A stretch of 64,000 nucleotides of DNA from CALISC01 sp963542545 (GTDB taxonomy: Bacteria; Bacillota_I; Bacilli_A; Acholeplasmatales; Acholeplasmataceae), in contig CAUTWO010000001.1 of assembly GCA_963542545.1 (NCBI GenBank), positions 111,430 to 175,429 of the forward strand, in the 5' to 3' direction. Under the pieces are notes generated by a model. That model was not told the origin of the DNA. It did no database searches and worked only from the letters and a program-made list of their open reading frames with translations. Shown one piece after another: positions 50,622 to 58,735 of this stretch. How positions within the stretch are numbered: the stretch's first letter is position 1; each line of letters opens with the position of its first letter. Position numbers and translations under genes: made by a program.

Positions 50622-52295
50622 TTACCTGCTTTTAATTATATCAAAAATCTGAGAAATTCTTTGTTTAATTCTGGCAGGTCCCATGATTTTTTGAATTAAA
50701 TAAAAGTTTGGAGTAGATTTTTTTAAGGCTAAAGCAACTCTTAGAACTTCGGCAACATCTGCAATCATTCCAATGTAGTTTCCAGGGTTTGCTTTATATT
50801 CTTTTTTGTTAGCAGCGTATTTTAGTTTTGAAAATAGTGCTCTAAATGCCTCAAACCACTCAGTTTCAGATGCAAGGTTAACAATATCTGCGTTTGCTTC
50901 ATATTGTTTTAAAATTTCTAAAACTTGAGCATCGGTAAGTTTCTCTGAAAACACTAAGTCTTTAGTTAAGTTAGCAAAATAAACAGAGTCATCCATAAAT
51001 CCAATTAAAGGCATAATTTCTGAAAAACTTGCGTAGTCTTTTCGCGGTTTTTCAGTTTCTCTTTCAATTGAAATAATTTGTTTAAAGTATTCAGGGTTTT
51101 TTGAAATAAAGTTATAAAGTTCTTTTGAGTATACTCCAGACCAAGCCAAAGATTCTTTGTAAAACTGCTTAGTTGGAAGATTTCCAAGGTATTCTCTTGC
51201 GAAGTATTTAACTTTTTCAATGTCAAAAAGTGCTCCGTCTAAACTAATTTTTTCAAATGATAAGTTGAAGTCAAAAATAGATTTACCAGGGTTTTGAATT
51301 CGCCACTCTTCAAAATTAGAGTTAGCAATTGTAAGCAAATATTCAAGGAAAGCAAGTGGTGGGTATCCTCGCTCAAGAAAGTAAGAAACTGCGGCCTCTG
51401 GGTCTTTTCGTTTAGAAAGTTTACGGCGTTGCCCATTTTCATCTACTTTCATAATTACAGGTAGATGTGCGTAGTCTGGACGGCTAAAGCCAAGAGTATC
51501 GAAAAGTTGCAAATGGATAGGTAGACTGCTTAGCCACTCTTCACCTCTGGTAATTGTAGTGGTGTGCATAAAGTGGTCATCTACTAGATGCGCAAAGTGG
51601 TAAGTTGGCAGACCATCGTTTTTCATGATAACGATGTCTTGAATGTTTTCAGGAATTTCTAAATCACCGCGAATTAAATCGCGAACCATAACCTTTTTAT
51701 TTGCGTCACCAGGCGATTTAAAACGAATAACAAAATCAGCACCTGAATTGATTTTTGCAATAGCCTCTTTGTCTGTAAGAAAACGGTCTCTGGCAAACTC
51801 ACCGTAATAACCAGGATTTTGTTTGTTTGCTTCTTGCACTTTTCTTAACTCGTTTAACTCGCTTTGTGTCATAAAACAAGGATAGGCCAAGCCTTTTTTA
51901 ATCATTTCAGCAATTACTGAATCGTAAATTATTTTTCGCTTTGACTGAATATAAGGTGCGTATTCACCTGACTTTAAAAAAGATTCATCTGGTTCAATAC
52001 CAAAGTCTTTAAGTTCTTTTAAAACTTGTTCACCAGTTCCAGCAATTTCTCTTTTGGTGTCGGTGTCTTCTAGTCTAACGTAAAAAACACCATCAGTTTG
52101 CTTAGCAAAACGCCAAGAAATTAACGATGCAAATAAACTACCTGTGTGTAAAAATCCAGTTGGAGATGGAGCGAAGCGAGTAACCAATGCACCTGTTTTT
52201 AAGTTTCTTTTTGGAAACATTTTTTCAAGTTCGGCAATAGTGTGTAGTTTCTCGTCTTTAAAAATTAACTTAACTAATTCTAATTTTTCTTGCAT
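50622..52295 (-). CDS. gltX: glutamyl-tRNA synthetase
   Basis: 557 residues, longer than typical bacterial GluRS (about 480). About 37 extra N-terminal residues precede VTRFAPSPTGFLHTGSL (HIGH-type motif reads HTGS). The second signature is KLSKRKDP (KMSKS type). FYVRLEDTDTKR and YHFAHLVDDHFMHTTTITRGEEWLSS are conserved. Such long forms with the FPKRNL lead-in occur in some clostridia. The discriminating or non-discriminating character cannot be read by eye; gatCAB is not in the window. Confidence 0.93.
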   Translation of the reverse strand: MQEKLELVKLIFKDEKLHTIAELEKMFPKRNLKTGALVTRFAPSPTGFLHTGSLFASLISWRFAKQTDGVFYVRLEDTDTKREIAGTGEQVLKELKDFGIEPDESFLKSGEYAPYIQSKRKIIYDSVIAEMIKKGLAYPCFMTQSELNELRKVQEANKQNPGYYGEFARDRFLTDKEAIAKINSGADFVIRFKSPGDANKKVMVRDLIRGDLEIPENIQDIVIMKNDGLPTYHFAHLVDDHFMHTTTITRGEEWLSSLPIHLQLFDTLGFSRPDYAHLPVIMKVDENGQRRKLSKRKDPEAAVSYFLERGYPPLAFLEYLLTIANSNFEEWRIQNPGKSIFDFNLSFEKISLDGALFDIEKVKYFAREYLGNLPTKQFYKESLAWSGVYSKELYNFISKNPEYFKQIISIERETEKPRKDYASFSEIMPLIGFMDDSVYFANLTKDLVFSEKLTDAQVLEILKQYEANADIVNLASETEWFEAFRALFSKLKYAANKKEYKANPGNYIGMIADVAEVLRVALALKKSTPNFYLIQKIMGPARIKQRISQIFDIIKSR

Positions 52296-52325
52296 ATTAA
52301 GTCTCCTTGCTAATTTATTTTTATA

Positions 52326-52355
52326 TTAAAAAAGAGGTATAAACCTCTTTTTTAA
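52326..52355 (-). terminator. terminator after rpsU
   Basis: TTAAAAAAGAGGT and ACCTCTTTTTTAA, 13-bp perfect arms with a four-base loop, separating rpsU from gltX. Confidence 0.85.
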
Positions 52356-52366
52356 ACTAAATTAAC

Positions 52367-52552
52367 TTATCTAGATGCTCGTCTTGCTTTTTGACGGTTT
52401 GCACGTAGACGTGCTTTACGTTCTTCAGATGGTTTAACGTAAAATTCTTTTTTTCTAGCATCAGCGATAATTCCTGCTTTGGCAACATCGCGTTTGAAAC
52501 GACGTAGTGCGTCTTCAAGAGTTTCTTTTTCTCTAACAACTATTTTAGCCAA
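52367..52552 (-). CDS. rpsU: 30S ribosomal protein bS21
   Basis: 61 residues: VREKETLEDALRRFKRDVAKAG, then KKEFYVKPSEERKARLRANRQK, rich in Arg and Lys. Normal length. It appears to be monocistronic, closed by the terminator at 52326-52355. Confidence 0.96.
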   Translation of the reverse strand: MAKIVVREKETLEDALRRFKRDVAKAGIIADARKKEFYVKPSEERKARLRANRQKARRASR

Positions 52553-52629
52553 CTAAATCACCTCATTTCTGCTAAAAATACTTAATAAGTATAACACAAT
52601 AGCTAAAACAAGACAATTGTTTTAATAAG

Positions 52630-53262
52630 TTATTTTAAAGAGTTAATCGCTGCTTTGCGGTCTGTTTGATTAAAAATAAAACTGCCTGCAACCACAATAT
52701 CCGCTCCTGCTTTTTTGATTTTTTCAATGTTTGAAAAATCTACTCCACCATCTACTTCAATTTCAAAGTTAAGTCCGTGCTTTTCGCGGTATGTTTTCAG
52801 TTCTTTAATTTTGCCAAGCGCATTTTCTATAAACTTCTGTCCACCAAAACCAGGTTCAACAGACATCACAAGCACTAAGTCAATTTCTTTAAGTAGTGTG
52901 TGAATTTCTGTAACTTCCGTTTTGGGTTTGATTGAAATTCCTACTTTTTTACCGGTTTCTTTGATTTTAGCAATAGTTTTTAAAATATCACTTTTAGCCT
53001 CAAAGTGAAAAGTGATGTTATAGGTATTGCTTAAATTAAACTTATCAATCCAAAAGTCTGGCCAGTCAACCATTAGGTGAATGTCTAGTGGAACATTGGT
53101 TGAGTTGTTTGCGAGTTTAGTGATGTAAGGTCCAAAGGAAATGTTTGGTACAAAGTTTCCGTCCATTATGTCAATATGGAAACGATCTGCGGTTTCAATT
53201 GATTTGAGTTCTTGTTTTAAATGCAAAAAATCAGCAGTTAAGATTGATGGGGCAACTTTCAT
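52630..53262 (-). CDS. rpe: ribulose-phosphate 3-epimerase
   Basis: Pentose-phosphate enzyme, 210 residues, TIM barrel. APSILTADFLHLKQEL at the N-terminus, FHIDIMDGNFVPNISFGP (metal and catalytic Asp), DIHLMVDWPD, VMSVEPGFGGQKFIE, and EVDGGVDFSNI (second catalytic Asp). Its start overlaps the rsgA stop (ATGA). Confidence 0.96.
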   Translation of the reverse strand: MKVAPSILTADFLHLKQELKSIETADRFHIDIMDGNFVPNISFGPYITKLANNSTNVPLDIHLMVDWPDFWIDKFNLSNTYNITFHFEAKSDILKTIAKIKETGKKVGISIKPKTEVTEIHTLLKEIDLVLVMSVEPGFGGQKFIENALGKIKELKTYREKHGLNFEIEVDGGVDFSNIEKIKKAGADIVVAGSFIFNQTDRKAAINSLK

Positions 53263-54221
53263 TTTTGTTTTATTCTCCTTTGTTTAATTTGAGCGTATAT
53301 TTTTTGGTAGTTTAGATAACGGACACCAATAACTTTAGTTTCATAAAGTTCAACTACTTTGCAGTATTTTACTTGAATATTTAAATGCAGGCATTTATTT
53401 TTAAATTTGCAATCTTGACTAAATAAATTGAAATCAGGATAGTATTTTTTTAACTCAGTTTCTAAAACTATTCCTGAGTTAAGTAAAGAAAATCCTGGTG
53501 TGTCACCAATGTATCCGTGCATATACCTAAAAAGTTCTGAGTTTCTGGTTGTATGTTTACCACGGCCAAGCGCTTTTGAAGTTTCACCAGTTTTTTGATT
53601 AATTTCAGGGATTAAGTTATTCAAAAAAGAAGATTTTCCTACTCCAGTTTGACCAGTCAGTATAGTAACTTTGTCCTTAAAAATGTCAAAGTTGTCAAAA
53701 CTAAAGTTGTTGTTATCAACTGTAATAACTTTTAAGTCAAGATACTTTTCGTAGTACTGAAGGTCAGTTAATACTTTTTTAGTTTTTGTGTTGTCTATAT
53801 CAATTTTTGTTAAAATCAAAATCGGTTGGATTTGTTTTTTTGCACAAATTAACAAAAAATTATCTAGTAGCATAAAAGAAAATTCAGGGTCAGCGACAGA
53901 AAATACTAAGATTAGTTGGTCAATATTCGCACAGTCTGGTCTGACAAACTCATTTTTTCGTGGTTTGATTTTTTCAATAATATATTTACCTTGAAAATCT
54001 TTGAGTTCAACAATATCTCCGATTTTTGGAGTTTGTTTTAAAAACTGAATTTCTTTCTTTTCAGATAAATTTAAGAAATTAGATTTAACAGAATTAGTTT
54101 TTACAAATCTGTTTTTACCGGCTACAATAGCATCAACAATTTTGTTTTCTTTATTTAACAAGACTACTTTATAAAATGACGTATCTTTACGAATTACAAG
54201 CGCATTCATTTTTATGTTCAT
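53259..54221 (-). CDS. rsgA: ribosome small subunit-dependent GTPase A
   Basis: 30S maturation GTPase. 320 residues: an N-terminal OB domain, then circularly permuted G motifs (NIDQLILVF, LTKIDID = G4 first, GQTGVGKSSFLNN = G1, and DTPGFS = G3), and a C-terminal zinc knuckle with C-x-C-x-H-x-C spacing (DCKFKNKCLHLNIQVKYC). Ends in TGA overlapping rpe. Its start lies 35 bases inside the end of rlmN. Confidence 0.95.
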   Translation of the reverse strand: MNIKMNALVIRKDTSFYKVVLLNKENKIVDAIVAGKNRFVKTNSVKSNFLNLSEKKEIQFLKQTPKIGDIVELKDFQGKYIIEKIKPRKNEFVRPDCANIDQLILVFSVADPEFSFMLLDNFLLICAKKQIQPILILTKIDIDNTKTKKVLTDLQYYEKYLDLKVITVDNNNFSFDNFDIFKDKVTILTGQTGVGKSSFLNNLIPEINQKTGETSKALGRGKHTTRNSELFRYMHGYIGDTPGFSLLNSGIVLETELKKYYPDFNLFSQDCKFKNKCLHLNIQVKYCKVVELYETKVIGVRYLNYQKIYAQIKQRRIKQK

Positions 54222-55248
54222 GTTTCTTCATGACTTCTGATCTTAACTGCCCACAGGCTGCGTTAATGTCGTGGCCTTGTTCTTTTCTTAAAATTGCATC
54301 CATATCCGCATTTTTAAGAACATTAAAAAAGGCTTTTTGGCGTTCTGGAGTTGAACGTTTATATGAAACTTCTTTAACTTCGTTATAAGGGATTAAGTTA
54401 ATGTAGACGTTTCTTTGTTTAAATAATTTGACTAGTTCTTTAGCACACTCTATAGTGTCTGTCAGTTCATTGATTAAAATATACTCAATTGTAACTCGGC
54501 GATTAGTTTTTGCTAAGTAGTAGTCTAAGGCATCAATTAGTTTATCAATTGGAAAAATTGTGTTGATTTTCATTATCTGACTTCTAAGATCATCAAATGG
54601 AGCGTGAAAAGAAAGTGCTAGGTTAACTTGCAGATTACGGTCAGCAAATGCTTTGATTTTTGGAACTAATCCAGATGTAGAGACAGTTATTCTGCGCTGA
54701 CCAATATTTAAACCTTTTGGGTGGTTTAAGATATCAATAAAAGCCATAACATTTGAGAAATTGTCAAAAGGTTCGCCAATACCCATAATAACCACAGAGT
54801 TTATTTTACACTGTTTGATTTCTTGAGTTTTCATAACTTGGCCAACAATCTCAGCGGTAGTTAAATCACGTTTTTTCTTAAGTATCCCACTTGCGCAGAA
54901 ACTGCATCCAATAGAACATCCGACTTGTGTAGTTACGCACAGCGAAAGTCCATAGTCATGATGCATCAAAACACACTCAATTAAAGCGCCGTCTGCAAGA
55001 GCATATAGAAACTTTTCAGTCCCATCTTTGGATTTGTTTTGAATTACTAAGGTAGGCAAAGTTATTTCAAAGTTCTCATCCAAAAAAGCAATGAAGTCTT
55101 TTGGAAGATTCCTCATCTCTTGAAAAGACTTTTTTTCTTTTGCATACAGCCAGTTAAAAATTTGTTCTGCTTTAAATTTTTTATATCCTTTTTCTACCAG
55201 ATAATCTGTTAACTGGGCGAAATTGTAGGAATATATTTGTTCTTTCAA
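54187..55248 (-). CDS. rlmN: dual-specificity RNA methyltransferase RlmN
   Basis: Radical-SAM enzyme methylating C2 of A2503 in 23S rRNA and A37 of some tRNAs. 353 residues. The cluster motif is GCSIGCSFCASG (CxxxCxxC). NSVVIMGIGEPFDNFSNV, SFHAP and the catalytic C-terminal Cys in DINAACGQLR are conserved. A short His/Asn/Cys-rich tail follows (KHEHKNECACNS). The start overlaps the pheT stop (ATGA). Confidence 0.96.
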   Translation of the reverse strand: MKEQIYSYNFAQLTDYLVEKGYKKFKAEQIFNWLYAKEKKSFQEMRNLPKDFIAFLDENFEITLPTLVIQNKSKDGTEKFLYALADGALIECVLMHHDYGLSLCVTTQVGCSIGCSFCASGILKKKRDLTTAEIVGQVMKTQEIKQCKINSVVIMGIGEPFDNFSNVMAFIDILNHPKGLNIGQRRITVSTSGLVPKIKAFADRNLQVNLALSFHAPFDDLRSQIMKINTIFPIDKLIDALDYYLAKTNRRVTIEYILINELTDTIECAKELVKLFKQRNVYINLIPYNEVKEVSYKRSTPERQKAFFNVLKNADMDAILRKEQGHDINAACGQLRSEVMKKHEHKNECACNS

Positions 55249-57575
55249 CGGAGTGTTACCTTCAGCTCAAAAGCCAGACGGTTTAAAATTGACTTAATGG
55301 TTTTTTCAATATCTTGCATCTCAATTTGTTTTTCGGTATTTTCAAACACTAAATGAAAAGCATATGACACAAGGTTAGGAGTTTCGGGATTTTTAAAGAT
55401 ATCAAATAAAGTGATTTCTTTTAAGGTTTTGCGTGCAGTTTGTTTAATTAAAGTAACTATTTTTTGATAAGAAGTGTCAACGCTTGCAACTAACGCCAAG
55501 TCTCTTTCAACCCTAGGGAAAGCAGAAATGCGCTCATATTTTGGAGTTTCTTTAGTTAGTTTAAGTAATTCTAAGTTTAAATTAAACACAATAGTTTTCT
55601 TTTTATTAAACTCAATTTCACCAATATATCCAATAATTTTGTCTTGATATAAAATATTTGCCTGTCTGTAAGGATGCAAGAACTCATAAGTTGAAACTGC
55701 GTAACTAGGCGAGATACCAAAATTATAAAGTAGTTTATTTAAGAAAGATTTAACTAAGTAAAAGTCAACTTTCTTGTTTTCTTCTACTAAATTAGAGTAT
55801 GCAAAATTGCTGCTAACAATTGCTGCACAGTGAAGTTCTTCTGTGAACCCATTAAAAATTTTACCAACTTCAAAGATATTAAAATTATCAACTTTGCGGT
55901 TTAAATTATATTGAAAACTTTTTTTAAGTCCTGCAAGTAAGTTTGTACGCATTACTAAATGATTTTCAGTAATTGGATTTCTAACTTTAACTTTTTCAGA
56001 AACTAAAGAAAATTCTGAGTCTTCTTTTTCAGAAAGTAGAGTATAGTTGATATTTTCCAAAAAACCAAGTGGAACTAACTCTTGTCTAATTTTTTCAGCA
56101 ACTTTGAAGTTAATGTGTTGGTTTGCTACACCTAATTGAATAAGTCGTTTTGGTTTAATTGAGTTCAGACCATTAACTCTAATGACGTTGTCGATTGCGT
56201 CTAACTCTGTTTCTTTTTCAAAAACATGTGATCTTTGAGAAAGAGTGTATAAATTGTCTTCAAGAGCCTTTCTAGGCGAATATCCAAGTTTTGAAAGAGT
56301 TTCAATAACCACTTTTTCTTTGTATGTATGCCCGCTTATTTTCTTTAATTTTTTAAAGTTAAACTCAAAAGTATGTTTTGGTAATTTAGTAATACCAGAG
56401 TATACTTGGTTAGAAATTTCGGCATCTGCATATTTTTTAAGCAGTTCGATTAAAAGCAGATATCCCTTTTGAAATAATTCAAATGATACACCTTTTGAAA
56501 AACGGTCTGACGCTTCTGTTTTCAAACTTAAACGCTTTTGAGTTTCAAACACATTAGTGTTTGAAAAAATAGCATTTTCAATAATTACATCTGTTGTGTG
56601 CTCAGTGATTTTGCTGTCTTCAGAGCCGATAATTCCGGCAAGTGCAATTGTTTTATTGCTGTCTTTAATAACTAAGTCTCCAGTATTTAGACCATACTTG
56701 TTTCCGTCAAGTGCAGTAAAGGTTTCCGGTTTTGAAAGAGCCTCAACTGAAACTTTATTTCCAACAACGCACTTTGCGTCAAAAATATGGTTAGGAGTAC
56801 CGAGTAGATACATCACATAATTAGAGATATCTACAATATTGTTTTTAGGTTCAATTCCTTGCTTGATTAATTCTGCCTGAATAAACCAAGGAGACGGTTT
56901 AACCACTACTTTAGCCTGAGTAAGCACGTAGGAAGGCGCTAAAGTATTATTTACCTTAGTTTCATATTGATTCTTAAAATCAGGTTTTATACTCTGTGGT
57001 GTTTCAAAAATAAAGTTATTTCCAGTAACTGCAGAAAGGTCTTTTGCAAATCCATAGTAAGAAAGCAGGTCACCTCTGTCTGGAGTCAACTCTAAGTTAT
57101 AAACATTGTCTGCGAACATTAAAGCGCTGGCTGCGCATTCTCCTGGTTTGACAATATTAGTAAACACGTATATACCATCTTTATATTCATTTGGAATATT
57201 TTTCAAACCAAGTTCGCTAAGAGAACAAATCATACCATTAGACTGAACGCCACGAACTTTTGCAGCTTTGATTTGAAAATCGCCAGGAAGTGTAGTACCT
57301 GCTTTGGCAACAATGACATTTTGTCCTTTAGCAATATTTTTAGCACCACACACTATGTCTAAAACTTCAGTTCCAACATCTACTGTAGTAATGTGAAGGT
57401 GATCAGAATCGGGATGGTCTTCGCATGTCAAAACATGGCCACATACCAAAGTAGGCTGAGCAATCGAAGCAATAGTTTGTTCTGCCTCACAAATATAGCC
57501 ATTAATTATTTTGCCAAGGTCTTGGTTTTTATTAAGTTCTATGAATTTACTTAATGTATGTTCAGATATTTTCAT
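55245..57575 (-). CDS. pheT: phenylalanyl-tRNA synthetase beta subunit
   Basis: 776 residues: an N-terminal tRNA-binding OB domain (VCGHVLTCEDHPDSDHLHITTVDVG, IVCGAKNIAKGQNVIVAKAGTTLPG), the B3/B4 editing domain, B5, the catalytic-like core with MRTNLLAGLKKSFQYNLNRK, and the C-terminal ferredoxin-like domain (AFPRVERDLALV). Normal length. Pairs with pheS 18 bases upstream. Confidence 0.96.
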   Translation of the reverse strand: MKISEHTLSKFIELNKNQDLGKIINGYICEAEQTIASIAQPTLVCGHVLTCEDHPDSDHLHITTVDVGTEVLDIVCGAKNIAKGQNVIVAKAGTTLPGDFQIKAAKVRGVQSNGMICSLSELGLKNIPNEYKDGIYVFTNIVKPGECAASALMFADNVYNLELTPDRGDLLSYYGFAKDLSAVTGNNFIFETPQSIKPDFKNQYETKVNNTLAPSYVLTQAKVVVKPSPWFIQAELIKQGIEPKNNIVDISNYVMYLLGTPNHIFDAKCVVGNKVSVEALSKPETFTALDGNKYGLNTGDLVIKDSNKTIALAGIIGSEDSKITEHTTDVIIENAIFSNTNVFETQKRLSLKTEASDRFSKGVSFELFQKGYLLLIELLKKYADAEISNQVYSGITKLPKHTFEFNFKKLKKISGHTYKEKVVIETLSKLGYSPRKALEDNLYTLSQRSHVFEKETELDAIDNVIRVNGLNSIKPKRLIQLGVANQHINFKVAEKIRQELVPLGFLENINYTLLSEKEDSEFSLVSEKVKVRNPITENHLVMRTNLLAGLKKSFQYNLNRKVDNFNIFEVGKIFNGFTEELHCAAIVSSNFAYSNLVEENKKVDFYLVKSFLNKLLYNFGISPSYAVSTYEFLHPYRQANILYQDKIIGYIGEIEFNKKKTIVFNLNLELLKLTKETPKYERISAFPRVERDLALVASVDTSYQKIVTLIKQTARKTLKEITLFDIFKNPETPNLVSYAFHLVFENTEKQIEMQDIEKTIKSILNRLAFELKVTLR

Positions 57576-57593
57576 ATGCTTTTTACCTATCTG

Positions 57594-58595
57594 TTAAAAC
57601 TGGCGTAGAAAACGCACATCGTTTTGATAAAACTCACGAATTTCATCAATTTCGTATTTAATCATCGCTAAACGTTCAATACCAAAGCCAAATGCAAAAC
57701 CTTGGACTTTATCAGGGTCATAGCCAGCCATTTTTAAGACATTAGGGTGAACCATACCAGCACCTGCAACTTCAATAAAGCCAACTGTACCATTTTTAAA
57801 ATGGTGAAGCACATCTATTTCTACAGACGGTTTTGTGAAAGGAAAATAAGAAGGGCGAATTCTTAGTTCAACTTCCCTTTCAAAAACGAACGCTAAGAAA
57901 TCTTTTAAGGTTTGAATTAAATTAGCGAAGTTAACTTTTTTGCCAATTACTAAACCTTCTAGTTGCATAAACTGATGCGAATGCACAGCATCATCGTCAT
58001 CTCTACGGTATACTTTACCAGTTGAAATGATTTTAATCGGTTTACCCTGTTTTTCTAGCATTGTTCTTGCTTGAACTGGCGAGGTATGTGTGCGAAGTAG
58101 TTTATCTGCATCAATATAAAATGTATCTTTTTCATTTCTAGCAGGATGTGATTTTGGGATGTTCATCATTTCAAAGTTATAAAGTTCAGTTTCAATTTCA
58201 GGACCTTCTACAATTTCAAAACCATGTGCTAAAAAGTGAGATTTGAAGTTTTCAATAATAGCATTTAGTGGGTGCACGGCACCGCGTGAAAACTGATGAG
58301 TGTCTAACTCAATATCAATTTTTTCACTAAACTGTTTAGCCAGTTTAGCATCTTTTTCCAAAATGAATTTTTTTGAATTACAAAGTTCTTGTAATTCAAC
58401 TTTATAGGCATTAATTAGTTGACCGTATTCTTTCTTTTTTTCAGGTTCAACTGACTTTAAAGTTTGCATAATTTGTTGAAACTCAGAGTCTTTACCAAAG
58501 TATTGGCGCCAAATATCTTCAATTTCTGTAGGGTTAGCAACCAAGTTTAATTTTTCTGTTAATTTTTGTTTTAATTCTTGAAGTTTTTGCTGCAT
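57594..58595 (-). CDS. pheS: phenylalanyl-tRNA synthetase alpha subunit
   Basis: 333 residues: an N-terminal coiled coil, then class II motifs HPLNAIIENFKSHFLAHGFEIVEGPEIE, FYIDADKLLRTHTSPVQARTM (motif 2 region), FMQLEGLVI, FPFTKPSVEIDVL and GFAFGFGIERLAMIKY (motif 3). First gene of pheS-pheT-rlmN-rsgA-rpe. A possible promoter lies just upstream at 58616-58645. Confidence 0.97.
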   Translation of the reverse strand: MQQKLQELKQKLTEKLNLVANPTEIEDIWRQYFGKDSEFQQIMQTLKSVEPEKKKEYGQLINAYKVELQELCNSKKFILEKDAKLAKQFSEKIDIELDTHQFSRGAVHPLNAIIENFKSHFLAHGFEIVEGPEIETELYNFEMMNIPKSHPARNEKDTFYIDADKLLRTHTSPVQARTMLEKQGKPIKIISTGKVYRRDDDDAVHSHQFMQLEGLVIGKKVNFANLIQTLKDFLAFVFEREVELRIRPSYFPFTKPSVEIDVLHHFKNGTVGFIEVAGAGMVHPNVLKMAGYDPDKVQGFAFGFGIERLAMIKYEIDEIREFYQNDVRFLRQF

Positions 58596-58615
58596 TTTTC
58601 TACCTCTATTTAATA

Positions 58616-58645
58616 ATTATAACCTTTTTAAGGCTATTTTTTGAA
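58616..58645 (-). promoter_or_regulatory. possible promoter for pheS operon
   Basis: On the minus strand TTCAAA, 18-base spacer, TATAAT, about 20 bases before the pheS ATG. The -35 is weak. Confidence 0.45.
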
Positions 58646-58690
58646 GGTAATTTGTGGTTTTTAAACAATAGATACAAAAATAATAAAATG

Positions 58691-58718
58691 TTTAAAAAAT
58701 AACTTTAGCGCATATAAT
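58691..58718 (+). promoter_or_regulatory. promoter for mutS2
   Basis: TTTAAA, 16-base spacer, TATAAT. Transcription would begin around 58725, leaving only about 10 bases before the ATG at 58736. Confidence 0.6.
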
Positions 58719-58735
58719 ATTATTGGTCTAAAATT